A stretch of DNA of 64,000 bases. It comes from Aurantiochytrium sp. KH105. Its lineage: Eukaryota > Sar > Bigyra > Thraustochytrida > Thraustochytriidae. A program made the translations under genes and the position numbers. Positions within the stretch are counted from its first letter, which is position 1. The number at the start of each line of letters is the position of its first letter. The notes under the pieces were generated by a model. That model made no database searches. It saw nothing but the letters and a program-made list of their open reading frames with translations, and was not told the origin of the DNA. Shown here in pieces: positions 10,095-20,695 of the stretch. The stretch covers positions 48,759-112,758 of the forward strand of contig BGKB01000224.1 in assembly GCA_003116975.1 (NCBI GenBank). The letters run 5' to 3'.

Positions 10095-12629
10095 ATGCCA
10101 CGCGGCGGGGCGACAACGAGGGTAGGCGAACCTGGACTGCATGCCAGCGCTGATTCAAATGGCCCACCGCAGCAACTGCAAATGCAGCTAGAGTTGCAGG
10201 AGCAGCAGTGCAGGCACCTCAAGAAAAAAGAAGGCTTCAAACCACCAGCCAGCCTACGGGCGCTCAAGCGTCTTGAGCTGCCCGAGCCCGCGCCGGATGC
10301 AAATGTTGAAACAGATGAGAGCAATCCTGCATGTGTCTGCGTCACCTGTGGCGAACTTGTGGGCCATCCTCGCGAGTTAGAAAAGCACACAACTTCGTTT
10401 TCTCACCCAGTCTTTGTCACCCTCGCCACCGATCGCGGGGCTTGCAGATTGGTCTGCACGCGCTGTGGATCCAAGGATGAGAGAAATTTTTGCGATGTGG
10501 CTCATCCTGTCACCTTTCGCGATGCGCGCCTGCCCAAATTTCTCGACGACATTCACGAGTGGGTCGTTGGTCACGAGGCAAAACTTGCGGCCTTCCGCGC
10601 CGAGGCTGCAGCTGGCGCGACCGAGACTGCATGCGATGGCAGAGAGGACAATTCAGAAAAGTCGGGAAAGGCGAAAAAGGCCGTGAAGAAAGAACGCAAG
10701 CAAAAGAAAAAGAAAGTCAATGCATCGACTTCAAATAGCACTGAGGCTGAAGGAGAAGATCTTCCTCCTGCTCAAGAAGTTGAAGACAATGCAACGTGCG
10801 CAAAAGCTTCCGCGTCAAAGGCTGGCAAACTGTTTGGAATTGCCAATGTCGGAAACTCGTGCTTTTTCAACAGCGTTCTCCAGGTGCTGACCCACTCACC
10901 AAGTTTGGTGCGGGAGATCGTCTCATCCGCTATGGAAGCGCACCGACGAGAGCAGGACTTTCCTGAGGTCGATCTTAGCTTCACCGAAGCGTTTGCCGGA
11001 ATTCTAGATTCTGTCTTTTCCGGCAGCATTGTGGATCACGGACGACGCATTGGCAAACGGCGCAAGGCCAAATCTAAGGGAAAACGAGACGCGTGGAGCG
11101 ACGACGACGACTTCAAAACCAACACCATCAAGTTCGATGAGCAAAAGGTGGCTACGGATGAAGACGCTCTTTGTAGCGTGAAAACGGACAAACTCGAGGA
11201 CGGCAAGATTTGCGACAAAGCACTGGTCGTGCCGTCTTCGCCGCCTTTGGTGCCCCTGAAGCGTGTGCATCCCAGTGAAATGCTTGCGCAGATTATGCTG
11301 CGGGCTCCTCAACTCGGCGGTTTTGGCCAGCAAGACGCGCATGAACTCTTAGTAGAGGTGCTGCGCGCTTTAGAGGAAGATGAAAAGGCCTTGTGGGAAG
11401 CCATGACTGGGGAAGATTCTGCCAGCGGCGCAGGGAGTGCTGCGGACAAGAGCTTTACTTCCTATGTTTGGCAAGCGCTGTCCACAGAAGTGACGCGCGA
11501 AGTACGCTGTCTTCATTGTGGGCACACGTCGCGTCGAACGGAGGAAAGTGTGGTTACCTCACTCGATGTTCCTGACGCGCCAAAGGGTTCCGAGGCCCAA
11601 ATCGGCGATTGTATTGCCCAGATTCAGGCCGAGACCTTTCTACGCGTTGACGACGACAATGGTTTGGAATGTGAAAACTGTTCCTCTGCTGCAGATGCTG
11701 GTGATGATGTCAACGGCGACATGAACATTGCGCAGCAAGAGAGCGATGACCATGACAGTCTTGATGCCGCATCAGGCAAAGTCTCAGATACAAAGGATGG
11801 TCATGGACAAGATGGCGATGCAGATTCCATGGGCGGTTTGGATGCGCAGCTCCAGGAGCTAAACCTCGGCCAACCCACTCTTGACGAGGAGAGAGAGGAA
11901 GACGCGGAGGAGGACGAGGACGAGGTGTATTTATCGGATGATAGTGACGCATCCAATTTTCAACGGTCCGAGATCAGCTCGCCCACGTCAATGGACGACG
12001 CTTCTGAGGCCCCACCCTCGCCGCAATCTCAGTTGACGCCAGCTCTGCAGAATGGCACGTTATCTGGCCCCGAGGCCTTTCCAGTCACGTCGGATGCTGG
12101 CTCACTTGGCCCTGAAGAAGACGATGAAGAAAAAGGGGCACCAGGGCTGGGCCAAGGGGCGCAGGTGCAAAGTACAAAGCCCAAGATTATTAAGCGTGAT
12201 GCTGTCATGACAGACACACTTTCACGTGCCCCTCCTTACCTTGCGCTGCATCTCAAGCGCTTTCAGACAACCTTTAGCAACGGTGACATCCACACGCGCA
12301 AAATCAGGTCGCACGTGCGAGTCAAAGAGGTCGAAGACTTTGACTTTGCGGGTGTTTCACACTCGTATCGTCTCTATGGCGTCGTTTGTCATCGCGGCGC
12401 TGGACTGAACCGAGGGCACTACATTTGCTATACTCGTCCTGCAGTGGCAATGTCCATGGAACCAGGGCATCACCCGCAATTTGAGGTGAAGCATGGTGTA
12501 CCGACGCGGGGGAAATGGTGGTACGCCTCTGACATGCAAGTGCGACCTGTAAAGCGCGAGGAAGTACTGGAGGACGAGGCGTATCTGCTGTTTTTCGAGC
12601 GCGTTGACGTTGACACGAGTGAGAGCTAA
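10095..12629 (+). CDS. Ubiquitin-specific protease (USP/UBP family, peptidase C19)
   Basis: 844 residues from the first in-frame ATG (10095); the frame is open further upstream but only from a non-ATG codon. The N-terminal third holds paired cysteines (CVCVTCGEL and CTRCGSK with intervening His) resembling a degenerate zinc-finger UBP domain. The catalytic Cys box GIANVGNSCFFNSVLQVL places the nucleophile at Cys256; the His box YGVVCHRGAGLNRGHYICY places His at 775, and WWYASDMQ supplies the third acidic residue (Asp813), followed by the usual aYLLFFER end. Two CxxC pairs (CLHCGH, CENCSS) match the zinc-binding finger subdomain. Between the catalytic halves lies a long Asp/Glu/Ser-rich insertion, as in USP16/USP45-type enzymes. 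Expected activity: cleavage of ubiquitin from proteins, in nucleus or cytosol. Converges with the AP-1 mu gene 440 bases downstream. Family call is firm; the subfamily is a guess. Confidence 0.93.
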   Translation: MPRGGATTRVGEPGLHASADSNGPPQQLQMQLELQEQQCRHLKKKEGFKPPASLRALKRLELPEPAPDANVETDESNPACVCVTCGELVGHPRELEKHTTSFSHPVFVTLATDRGACRLVCTRCGSKDERNFCDVAHPVTFRDARLPKFLDDIHEWVVGHEAKLAAFRAEAAAGATETACDGREDNSEKSGKAKKAVKKERKQKKKKVNASTSNSTEAEGEDLPPAQEVEDNATCAKASASKAGKLFGIANVGNSCFFNSVLQVLTHSPSLVREIVSSAMEAHRREQDFPEVDLSFTEAFAGILDSVFSGSIVDHGRRIGKRRKAKSKGKRDAWSDDDDFKTNTIKFDEQKVATDEDALCSVKTDKLEDGKICDKALVVPSSPPLVPLKRVHPSEMLAQIMLRAPQLGGFGQQDAHELLVEVLRALEEDEKALWEAMTGEDSASGAGSAADKSFTSYVWQALSTEVTREVRCLHCGHTSRRTEESVVTSLDVPDAPKGSEAQIGDCIAQIQAETFLRVDDDNGLECENCSSAADAGDDVNGDMNIAQQESDDHDSLDAASGKVSDTKDGHGQDGDADSMGGLDAQLQELNLGQPTLDEEREEDAEEDEDEVYLSDDSDASNFQRSEISSPTSMDDASEAPPSPQSQLTPALQNGTLSGPEAFPVTSDAGSLGPEEDDEEKGAPGLGQGAQVQSTKPKIIKRDAVMTDTLSRAPPYLALHLKRFQTTFSNGDIHTRKIRSHVRVKEVEDFDFAGVSHSYRLYGVVCHRGAGLNRGHYICYTRPAVAMSMEPGHHPQFEVKHGVPTRGKWWYASDMQVRPVKREEVLEDEAYLLFFERVDVDTSES

Positions 12630-13069
12630 GTTAACCGTTTGCTTTCCACATGTGGTACGGATCGACTCTTCGTGTGTATACGAGCCTGAGCTCAAGTACT
12701 AAAGTTAGAGTCAACACGACCTGCTTGGTGCGAAGCAAAGGTGCGAAACAAAGCCAAGCAAGCAAAGGCGAGGGCGAGCCCATTCGATTCTGGGTCGGTG
12801 TGCCATTCAAAGGCGTCACCTCACTGCCGGTCTTGCAGCAAGATTACCCACGCAAAAGCTGCTGCGAGAATACGCAAGGGGAAAGAAAAAAACGTTCCCA
12901 CGTCCAAACCTTGAGAAACAGCGTTAAGAAGGAGAGAGGAGCAATATCTCGTGTATTATGATGAAAAAGCATTGATGTACCCTTGTCGGACGCGCTCAGC
13001 GCAACTTTCGCAATGGCAGTTTCCGCCTGACAAGGACTGTGTAGATGTTGAAAAAAGCTTAACGTGAGG
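12630..13069. other. Convergent intergenic spacer
   Basis: 440 bases between two genes that end towards each other; must contain both 3' ends. No reading frame or repeat of note. Confidence 0.6.
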
Positions 13070-14344
13070 CTAACTCATCCGCAGGCTGTAATCGCCGTTC
13101 TGTGTGATGTAGCGCACCCAAGGCAGCGCGCTGTAGCCGCTGCGCTCGATGATCTTGAGATAGCGGACCTGGATCCCTGAAACAGTAAAGTAGGGGATCT
13201 CAAACTTTACAGATGCCGGCTGCTTCCATGAGGTGTCGTTCGGATCCGAGGTGGAGGGCAGGCCAAAATGTGCGCGCATGACCACCTCCTTGGCGCCGTA
13301 AAATTGCTTGATGGACCAGACGATGGCGTCCTTGTCTGGAACATAGGTGACCGTGCCAATGGTGGTCTTGAAGGATGGCGAGTCCACATCGGTGGGAACC
13401 GGGATCGTAATCTCGACATTGTTGGCGATGGATCTTGACTTGAATTGGGAACGCGCCGTGATGAGGTACTCGATGCGGCTCGACTTGTGCGGCTCTACAA
13501 CCGCCTCGACCCAGATGAGCGGCTTGACGTGCGTGTTGAGGCGGTAGCTCATGAGTTCGAACTCGCCGTCTGGAGGAATGAAGCTAATGGTTCTGTCATT
13601 TTCGAAGCGCGCGAGACGCACGCACTGGTGAAACTTTACGTCCTCGAGCTCAACCGCCTTGCCCTTGGCGTAGTTCCGGCCCGATGCCTTGAACATGAGC
13701 TTGTCATTGAGACCGAGCTTGAGCTCGGGCATGCCTGAGAGGAAGGACTTCATTTTGATCTTGCCGAGAATCTCTGAGTGGAGGACCTGACCCGACGCGG
13801 AGACGAGCAAGTTGAGTTCCTCAATGACGTCAAGAAAGACCTCATTCTTGCGGTGCACAATACCCTCCGAGCGCCAAGACACGGCGTTGGTGAGGGCCAT
13901 GGGCGGTCGCGGCTGCTTTTCCAGGCGAAAGCTGCTCTGCGTAATGTACTCGCGGAGGATCTTCTCCTCGGTGGTCTGCGGGAAGCCAAAATCCATGGTC
14001 TCGTCAAGAAGCTCGTAAATGATCACAAAGTTGTCGCGGATGCTCTCCTCCGACACTTCGCCAAAGTAGCCCTTGAGCACGCCGCAGAGACGCACCATGT
14101 AGTTCATCATCGTAAAGACGTTGGAGTTCTTTTTCGTCACCGACAGCACATAGAGGTTGTTGTATTTGATGTAGACAAAGGTCACATCCTGTTCCGTGAA
14201 CACGGGCTTGCGGTCCGCCTCCTCCTCCTCCTGGATGCGGGTCGCGAATCGCTCAATGCACGAGACGGGCACATCGCCGCGGTAGTTTCTGCTAATGAGG
14301 ATCTTGCCCTTGAGGTCTGTGAAGAAGATGGCGCTTGCCGACAT
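13070..14344 (-). CDS. AP1M1: AP-1 clathrin adaptor complex, mu subunit
   Basis: 424 residues from ATG at 14344, almost exactly the length of animal and fungal mu1. The N-terminal longin-like domain starts MSASAIFFTDLKGKILISRN and includes YIKYNNLYVLSVTKKNSN; the C-terminal mu-homology domain starts near SWRSEGIVHRKNEVFLDVIE and includes FIPPDGEFELMSYRL, the IPVPTDVDSPSFK segment and the terminal ALPWVRYITQNGDYSLR. These are hallmark mu1 sequences. The protein forms AP-1 with gamma, beta and sigma subunits and recognises tyrosine-based sorting signals on cargo at the trans-Golgi network and endosomes. No intron is visible. The gene is divergent from the acidic-protein gene at 16039. Confidence 0.97.
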   Translation of the reverse strand: MSASAIFFTDLKGKILISRNYRGDVPVSCIERFATRIQEEEEADRKPVFTEQDVTFVYIKYNNLYVLSVTKKNSNVFTMMNYMVRLCGVLKGYFGEVSEESIRDNFVIIYELLDETMDFGFPQTTEEKILREYITQSSFRLEKQPRPPMALTNAVSWRSEGIVHRKNEVFLDVIEELNLLVSASGQVLHSEILGKIKMKSFLSGMPELKLGLNDKLMFKASGRNYAKGKAVELEDVKFHQCVRLARFENDRTISFIPPDGEFELMSYRLNTHVKPLIWVEAVVEPHKSSRIEYLITARSQFKSRSIANNVEITIPVPTDVDSPSFKTTIGTVTYVPDKDAIVWSIKQFYGAKEVVMRAHFGLPSTSDPNDTSWKQPASVKFEIPYFTVSGIQVRYLKIIERSGYSALPWVRYITQNGDYSLRMS

Positions 14345-16038
14345 CTTTCCCGGATCTGCTTTTCGCTTTCTCCTCCTCCTTCTTCTTCAGCTGCTGGCCC
14401 CGCGGCGTCTCCTGCCGCAGCTCCCTTCCCTGCGCCGCCTCGCGCTCGCTCGCTCGCTGCGCGCCGCGGCGCTGCCACGCTGTCGCGACCGGGCCAACAG
14501 CTCGATCGCGCGCCGATCCAGGCAGGCGGGCAGCCAGCCGGCCAGCCACCCAGCCAGCCCGCCGCAGGAGGCCGACCGCCCCGCGCCGCGCCCTCGCGCA
14601 GCGCCGCCCGTGCCCCGCCGCCCGTCCGCGCGTACGCGCTGCGCGTCTGCGCGTCTGCGTGCGCGAGCTCGCGGCCGCCGAGTTGCCGATCTTGCTGCTC
14701 GCTGCTTGTGTCTCTCGCGACGGCGCTATACTACTGCTACAATGGTATAGCCTGGCTACAGCTGCACTGCTAGCACAGGCGGCAGTATGAACAACGACAA
14801 CAAGAACAAGAACAACAAAATCAACAACGACTTGGTGAACAAGAACAACAACTGGCTTCATCGACTCGCTTCAGCATCGTGATGAGCATGATCGCATGCA
14901 CGGAGCAGGAGGGGGCGGGAGAAGAGCCACGGCGAGGAGATGAAGCTGCAGCTGGTGGGAGGAGAGGCCAGAGGATGACTGCGAGACCGGCGAGAACGCG
15001 AGGGAGAGGACGTGCTGGCTGGATGGCTAGCGACACTGCGAGCGAGCGAGCGAGCGAGAAGAGAAGGCCCAGCTTGGATGCCTGCGGAGGGCCGTTTTGG
15101 AGGGGTTCACGCGAGTCCACGCACGGCGTCACAAGTTGAGGGGAGCCTGTTGCAGTGGAAGAGGATGAAGAGGATGAAGAAGAGGCTGGCACTGGAGGGA
15201 CTCGCTGTCGGCAGCGGCTGATGATGACGATGAGGGCGGTGAAGATCAGGAGACGCTTTTCTTCTTCAAGTTGTAGACAATGATGGTTGTGGAGTGGAAA
15301 TGGACGCTCGGCGGCCAGGCCATGTGCAGACTTTTGCACGCAGCAGCATGATGGTCTCGAGGCGACACGCACGGGGTTCATCACTGTGTCGAGCTGCGCG
15401 GGAAGTCAGGTCGGGCCTGGCGTCGCAGAAATTGATCCGACGCGGTGAAGGAGGCCACGATCTCGGAAAAGGAGGCCAAGAAATTGCTGCGGCTCACTCG
15501 CCTCGGGCGTCCGGCGTCTGCGCTACGCGTTCAGCGATGGAGGGAGGGAGGGAGGAAGGGGAGCGGAGAAGTTTGCCTGAGGCCGCGAGGGCCTGCGCGG
15601 AGGTCATGCCATGCCATCCACGCCATCCATGCCATGCCTTGCCTTGTCTTGCCGTGCCTAGAAGACCACTGTCGTCCAAGTCCATTGCGCGGAAAGGCGC
15701 CGCAAGTGCGGAAAAGGCGCATTCCGCACTTGCGGGCCGCCGCGGCAAGTGGGCTATGTCCCTCTTGTGCTGTCTGTGCGTCTCTGTGTCGTTGTGTCTC
15801 TCTGTCTCTCTGTCTGTGGTGTCTCAGCGCCTTTCTTTCTTCTTTCTCGCGCAAGGGCGGAGAGGAGGGCGGAGAAGAAGAAGAAGAAGAAGAAGAAGAA
15901 GAGCGGCGCGCACGAGCACAAGCACAAGCACAACCACTACGAGCCGGGCGCGTGGGCGGCGCCGGAGCGCTTTCGGCGGCGCGGCTTGGGTGCGGGCGGC
16001 GCGGGAGGGAGGGCGGAGAGCGGGAGAGGCCAGGCGCG
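14345..16038. other. Divergent promoter region, repeat-rich
   Basis: 1.7 kb between two divergently transcribed genes. It holds GCTC and GCCAGC tetramer tracts (14445-14465, 14528-14560), an AAC-rich run (14786-14845), GAGC tetramers (15040-15060), a GGGA run (15539-15555), CCATGC/CTTGC short repeats (15603-15655) and an (AAG)n run (15877-15902). Frames here are low complexity and overlap, with no recognisable protein. Confidence 0.5.
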
Positions 16039-16656
16039 ATGTACAGCGCGGCGCGGCTGCACGAGCGGCGGCCGCGGCGGAGGGCGCTGGGGCGCGTGAC
16101 CGTGTTCCCGAGCGCCTTCGGCGCCGGCGAAGACGTGCGGCAGCGCGACACGAGGCCGAGCGCCACGGTGGACGCCGACGGCGTGACGCTCGTGGAGGTG
16201 CACTCGGGGGACAGGTACGCCAGCGTGAGCGACTTTGTCGAGGCCGCCTGCACGGACTACGTGCGCCAGCTGAACGGCATCGGCGGCTCGGGCCTGCTCG
16301 AGGCGGCGGAGCGCTTCGGCCGCGAGCAGCGCGACCTGCGCGAGCAGCTGGAGCAGGAGCAGGACGAGGCCGAGGAGGCAGGCAACACCTTGGACGATGT
16401 TGCCGAGGCCTCGCCTTCGGATGTGTCAGGGGACGCACGAACCAAGCACTTGTTTAGCATTGAAAGCGATTTCATCCCAGAGTTTGACGATGAAGACGCC
16501 GATGTCGCGGACGAGTCATGGACTCAGGATAGTAAGGTCGACTGCGATGACGATGATCATGTTGATGGCAATGATGCCAGCGGACGCAACAGCATCAATA
16601 GACGCCAGGTGAAAGGTGTGCTGGACAATTGGGACGACGGGGTCCCAGCCTTGTGA
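16039..16656 (+). CDS. Small acidic protein of unknown function
   Basis: 205 residues from ATG at 16039. The frame is open far upstream, but that part is Arg/Ala/Ser-rich translation of repeats, so the ATG following the AAG-rich leader is preferred. The start is basic (MYSAARLHERRPRRRALGRV); the middle (TLVEVHSGDRYASVSDFVEA) looks like a small folded segment; a predicted helix or coiled coil follows (REQRDLREQLEQEQDEAEEA), then a strongly acidic tail with a DCDDDD run. Codon use switches from GC-rich to balanced around residue 120. I do not recognise the family. It ends 800 bases from the convergent HYOU1 gene. Confidence 0.6.
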   Translation: MYSAARLHERRPRRRALGRVTVFPSAFGAGEDVRQRDTRPSATVDADGVTLVEVHSGDRYASVSDFVEAACTDYVRQLNGIGGSGLLEAAERFGREQRDLREQLEQEQDEAEEAGNTLDDVAEASPSDVSGDARTKHLFSIESDFIPEFDDEDADVADESWTQDSKVDCDDDDHVDGNDASGRNSINRRQVKGVLDNWDDGVPAL

Positions 16657-17453
16657 TGTCCTTTGCCCCTTCTCCTTTTCCTTTTTCCATTTCCACCTTG
16701 GCACATGCTTCCTTTTCGCTTGCACGCGGAGAAGAAGATACGTCTGTTCGCTAGCTCGCCCAATGGCAAACACTGTAACCTGCGCGTAGGCAGTCTGAGA
16801 GCCCCTACCAAGTGTAGGTGGGGTTATAGATTCAGAAGCAAAGAAGCAATGTGGACAGCTCGGTGTCCATCTTGTACATCAATATATTTGTGTGCGTGCG
16901 TGCCAGATGCCAAGGGAGAGAGAAAAACAAAAAAAGAGAGAGTATGAAGGGAACGAACAAGGAAAATTAGTGCCGATGATGAAAGCGGACGCCGCGCACG
17001 CGCGCACGACTTGCCAATAGATGGAAACGATTTGAGATTTCGCGTGCTAGCAAGCTCAGCTCTTCTCAGGTACTACTACTACTACTGCTGCTGCTGCGCA
17101 GGCCTAATATTATCTCTCTGGAAACTAGGTTAACAATTGATGTTTGTGTTCTCCTTGCCTGCTGCATAGGTCAAATGACGCAAGTTGACAATCCGTCAAC
17201 CAAGCAAAAAGGAGAAAGACGGAAATGCATCATTGCTTTTATTAGTTGAATGGTTGTGCATGTATCTTTCATTCAGAGAGATCAGACCCGCAGAACTTCT
17301 ACTAGTGATGTGTTTTGGGGGCACGCGGAAAGAAGAGAAAGGATCATGGAAAAAGAATGAGAAGAGAAGAGAAGAGAACACACGTGCGGTAATGGTGGTG
17401 GTGCCTAGGTATGTATTTCCAATAGAGAGTGCGTCTTGTGGCGACGAGCTTGC
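16657..17453. other. Convergent intergenic spacer
   Basis: About 800 bases with lower GC between the 3' ends of two convergent genes. Contains short (TAC)n/(TGC)n runs at about 17071-17097; no supported gene. Confidence 0.5.
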
Positions 17454-20201
17454 TTAGAGCTCGTCCTTCTCCTCTGCCTCTTGATCCTCAGTCGCCTCCT
17501 CCTCCTCCTGCTTTCCGGTCTCCTCGGTCGTAACCTCTTCTTCCTCCTGCTGTTGCTCCTGCTCCGTCGTGGTGTCATCCTTTTTAGCATCGGCCTTGGA
17601 TGCGGAAGCCTTCTTGGGGCTCTTGGGTGGCGTCGGCAGCGGGCGGCGAAGAGCGTGCTCCAACGCACTGTGCAGAGGCTCCAAGTGAGCGGCTACGTCG
17701 GCGCTTGTAAAAGCTGCGGCCTCGAGCGAGCCGAGGGAGGATTGCTGGGACTCCACGTCGCTGAGCCAGCTCTCGAAGACCGAGACACGCTCAAGCACCA
17801 AGGTCTTTTCTTCTTCCGTAATCCACGGACGCTCCTTGGCCCATACCTTTGTGACTTGTGACTTGACCTTGGACATCAAGTCACGCGCCGAACGCGCGGC
17901 GGCCGGGCGCTGGTCAAGCTCCTTGACGCGACCAAAGAGCTTGCGCAGACGCTTCTCAAAAGCCTTGCGCCGCGACCGGTACTCCTCGAGCGAGGCATCG
18001 GCACCGTCGCCGTCGAGCCAGTCCTCAAGCTCCTCAAGGTCGTCAAAAAGCTGCGTCTTGTCTTCCTCGCTCATGACCAGGTCAACCTCTTCCTCGGCGG
18101 ATCGAACCTGGTCGCGAGCCTCAAAGACAAACGATTCGACCTCGTTCTTGACGGCCTCCTTGGTGCGGAGTTCCTCCTCGTAAGCATCGAACGAGGCAAG
18201 AACCTCGCGCGCGTGCGCCACGGCCTCATCGTCGATGGCGCGAACAGCACGTCCGGCATCCGTGCGCTTTACCGTCAGAGGAAAACGGTGGGTACGCTGC
18301 GTGGGAGTCTTCTTGCGCTTCCTTCGGCTTGCCTTGCGCTTGCTGCTCGCCGCATCCTTGGTGTCTTCGGACGCGTCAGTCTTTTCCGATTCCTCGCCCT
18401 TTGCTTTTTCGTCCTCCGCCTCCGTCGCGGCATCTGCGTCAGAGGCGTCCGCCTCGGCGTCTGCATCTGCGTCTGCGGCGGCAGCATCTTCAGATCCCTC
18501 GGTTGCTTGTGCGGTGCTGTCGTCCGCTTCCGGGGTCTCTTCCGGCGGCGGCGCAAGCTTTTCCACAAAGATGGCCTCTGCCTGGAGCAGCTGTACCGTG
18601 TCGTTCAGGTCGAGCTTGATGGTCAGGCTCACCTTGGGGTCTCCGTGCTGGCCAAACTGCTCAATGGCCTCGGGGACGCCAGAGAGCTCGTAGAAAGCAA
18701 CGGTTGCCCGCTCCGGGGCATCGGGCGTTGTGCGCGAGAGCTCGCAAGTGAAGTCGTGCGTCACGTTGACGCTGACGATCTTGCGGGCATCGAGTGCGTC
18801 GCCAGACTTGAAAAGCACCGCGCTCTTGGCCCAGGGCTCTGCTCCAGCAGCAGGTTCGCCCGACTCCACCAAATCAAGTTGGACGGTATCGGTGGTGATG
18901 TCGCGGAGGCCGACGGGACGCACGCGGAAAGCCTTGCTCATATTGGCGCCAACAAAAACGGCACCGAAGGCTTTGGCTTCGTCACCGTTGAGATGACTGC
19001 CGAGCTCCTTGCCCTTGAGGTAGTCGGAGAGAATTTCCTTGACGCGCGGCACACGCACGCCGCCGCCAATGATTTCGATCGCGTGCAGGTCGTCCACAGA
19101 GGTCCCCGACTCTTGCAGCACACGCTCAATGGGGGCAGTGACGCGAGCGAAAAGATCAGCGCCAGCGTCCTCGAGCTGCTTGCGCGTCACGTGCAGACGC
19201 ACATCGCGTCCGTCGTGCAGACTTTCAATCGAGACCGGGATTTCGGCGTTGGCACTCAGCACCGTCTTGACCTTGGTCGCCTGGCTGCGCATGCGCTCGA
19301 GCGCGCGACGCGACTCACGGACGACGCCAGGGTCTACGCCGTGCGTCTTTTCAAAAGCGTCCTCGATCATTTGCACCATGAGCATATCGATGGAATCACC
19401 GCCGAGCGTACGGTCCCAGGCCTTGGCCAGTACGTCAATCTGCGTCGTAGTCTTGCCGCCCTTTCCAGTCTTGCCGTAAAAGTCAAGCAGCGTCACTTTG
19501 GTGCTGGCACTGCCCATGTTGTACAGAAGAACCTTGTGCGAGGCGTTCTGGAACTCGGTGTAGACGCCATGTTGAACGGCTGCTGCAACATTCTCATCGA
19601 CCAAGGTGAGCACGCGCAGGCCAGAGATCTCAGCCGCGAGTAAAAGCGACTCGCGTTGGGCCTGCGAGAAGAAGGGGGGAACGGTGAGGACGCAGTCGAG
19701 TACCTTGGACTCGGTAAAGTCGGATGCCATCTTTTGCACATTCGATAGGATCATGGCAACGAGTTCCTCGGGAAGGAGCTTGCGCTCCTTGGGCGTTCCC
19801 TTGTCCACGACAATCTTGAAACCACCCGTCGCCGCGTTTTCCTCGAGCTCGTAGGGGATGTCTAGCATACCAAGGTGTTCCACCTCGGCGCTGTTGGCGG
19901 CGACGCCAAGGAGATCTCTAGTGCGGAAAAAGGTATGTTCGGGATCGCGAAGAGCCATTGCGGCTGCAGTGCTGCCGTAGAGTCGGGCGTCGCGTCCAAA
20001 GGCAATGACATTGTTCGTCTTGCGCTTGCCGGCCTCATTGAGGACGATGTCAAAGGCCTTGCCAGGCTGCACAAAGGCCACCTTGATGAAGGTGGTGCCA
20101 AAGTCGATGCCCAAAATGACCGCTGCCTCTCCGGAGATCGCGCTCAGCGACGCAACCACGAGGGCCAGCATCCAGGCAAGAAGTCCACGTCTCGAGAGCA
20201 T
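17454..20201 (-). CDS. HYOU1: ER-lumenal Hsp70-like chaperone, HYOU1/GRP170 (Lhs1) type, with KDEL
   Basis: 915 residues from ATG at 20201. Residues 1-27 form a signal peptide (RRGLLAWMLALVVASLSA, then GEAA). The Hsp70 ATPase domain starts with the phosphate-binding loop GIDFGTT (31-37) and includes DCVLTVPPFFSQAQRESLLL, LVDENVAAAVQHGVY and the second phosphate/adenosine motif IIGGGVRVPRVKEIL. A beta substrate-binding domain, a long Asp/Glu/Ala-rich loop (near 18370-18540 in the DNA), a helical lid and an acidic, Gln/Glu-rich tail ending EEKDEL follow, so the protein should be retained in the ER. Domain order and length match GRP170/Lhs1 rather than BiP. In other organisms it is a nucleotide exchange factor for BiP and a holdase. 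A longer in-frame version starting upstream at a non-ATG codon would hide the signal peptide and was rejected. Confidence 0.94.
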   Translation of the reverse strand: MLSRRGLLAWMLALVVASLSAISGEAAVILGIDFGTTFIKVAFVQPGKAFDIVLNEAGKRKTNNVIAFGRDARLYGSTAAAMALRDPEHTFFRTRDLLGVAANSAEVEHLGMLDIPYELEENAATGGFKIVVDKGTPKERKLLPEELVAMILSNVQKMASDFTESKVLDCVLTVPPFFSQAQRESLLLAAEISGLRVLTLVDENVAAAVQHGVYTEFQNASHKVLLYNMGSASTKVTLLDFYGKTGKGGKTTTQIDVLAKAWDRTLGGDSIDMLMVQMIEDAFEKTHGVDPGVVRESRRALERMRSQATKVKTVLSANAEIPVSIESLHDGRDVRLHVTRKQLEDAGADLFARVTAPIERVLQESGTSVDDLHAIEIIGGGVRVPRVKEILSDYLKGKELGSHLNGDEAKAFGAVFVGANMSKAFRVRPVGLRDITTDTVQLDLVESGEPAAGAEPWAKSAVLFKSGDALDARKIVSVNVTHDFTCELSRTTPDAPERATVAFYELSGVPEAIEQFGQHGDPKVSLTIKLDLNDTVQLLQAEAIFVEKLAPPPEETPEADDSTAQATEGSEDAAAADADADAEADASDADAATEAEDEKAKGEESEKTDASEDTKDAASSKRKASRRKRKKTPTQRTHRFPLTVKRTDAGRAVRAIDDEAVAHAREVLASFDAYEEELRTKEAVKNEVESFVFEARDQVRSAEEEVDLVMSEEDKTQLFDDLEELEDWLDGDGADASLEEYRSRRKAFEKRLRKLFGRVKELDQRPAAARSARDLMSKVKSQVTKVWAKERPWITEEEKTLVLERVSVFESWLSDVESQQSSLGSLEAAAFTSADVAAHLEPLHSALEHALRRPLPTPPKSPKKASASKADAKKDDTTTEQEQQQEEEEVTTEETGKQEEEEATEDQEAEEKDEL

Positions 20202-20695
20202 GGTCACGGTCTGATTGGCCCGTTCACGAACGGACGAGCGGCCCCGCGGCGCTCGCCGACCCGAGGACAAGATAAGCCAACGCTCGCCCAATCTCCCTCT
20301 CTCTATCCCTCCTGGAGGGAGAAGGCGCTCCGTCCCAGTGTCCGTCTGACGGTCCTCGCTCCCGCGCCGCAGGCCGGGGGCGCCCGCGGTGCCTGCCTGC
20401 CTGCCTGCCTGCTGCCTGCCCTCCTGCCCCTCGACGCGAGCGCAGCTCAGGTTCTGCCTCGCAAGAAGCATCCCACGATCGGTCGTTCGTTCGCTCGCAT
20501 CATCCTCGGGGCGCCAACTCCACGTTGGCATGCCGGCGGCCGCCGCAGGGGTGCGCGCGGGGTGCGCGCGGGGGTGTGCGCGGGTGTGCGCGCGGCCGGG
20601 CTTCGCTGGCCACCGGCGGGGCCCGCGGCGGCGGCGGGCGCGCGGGCAGAGCCGAAAGAGCGCGCGCGTGCGGGCAGAGGCGGGCGCGGGCAGCG
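20202..20695. promoter_or_regulatory. Short divergent promoter between HYOU1 and RPB6
   Basis: 494 bases separate the two start codons, so both promoters and leaders are here. A CCTG tetramer run (20392-20420) and GC-rich CG/GTGCGCG tracts (20547-20600) are present. No clear TATA box was seen. Confidence 0.5.

Noticed and set aside
15294-16457. Long plus-strand frames overlapping the start of the acidic-protein gene
   Set aside because: They translate the AAG-rich and GC-rich leader into Arg/Ala/Lys runs; the frame with balanced composition starts at the ATG at 16039.
20202-20531. N-terminal extension of HYOU1 to 20531
   Set aside because: Starts from a non-ATG codon and would bury the clear signal peptide beginning at the ATG at 20201.
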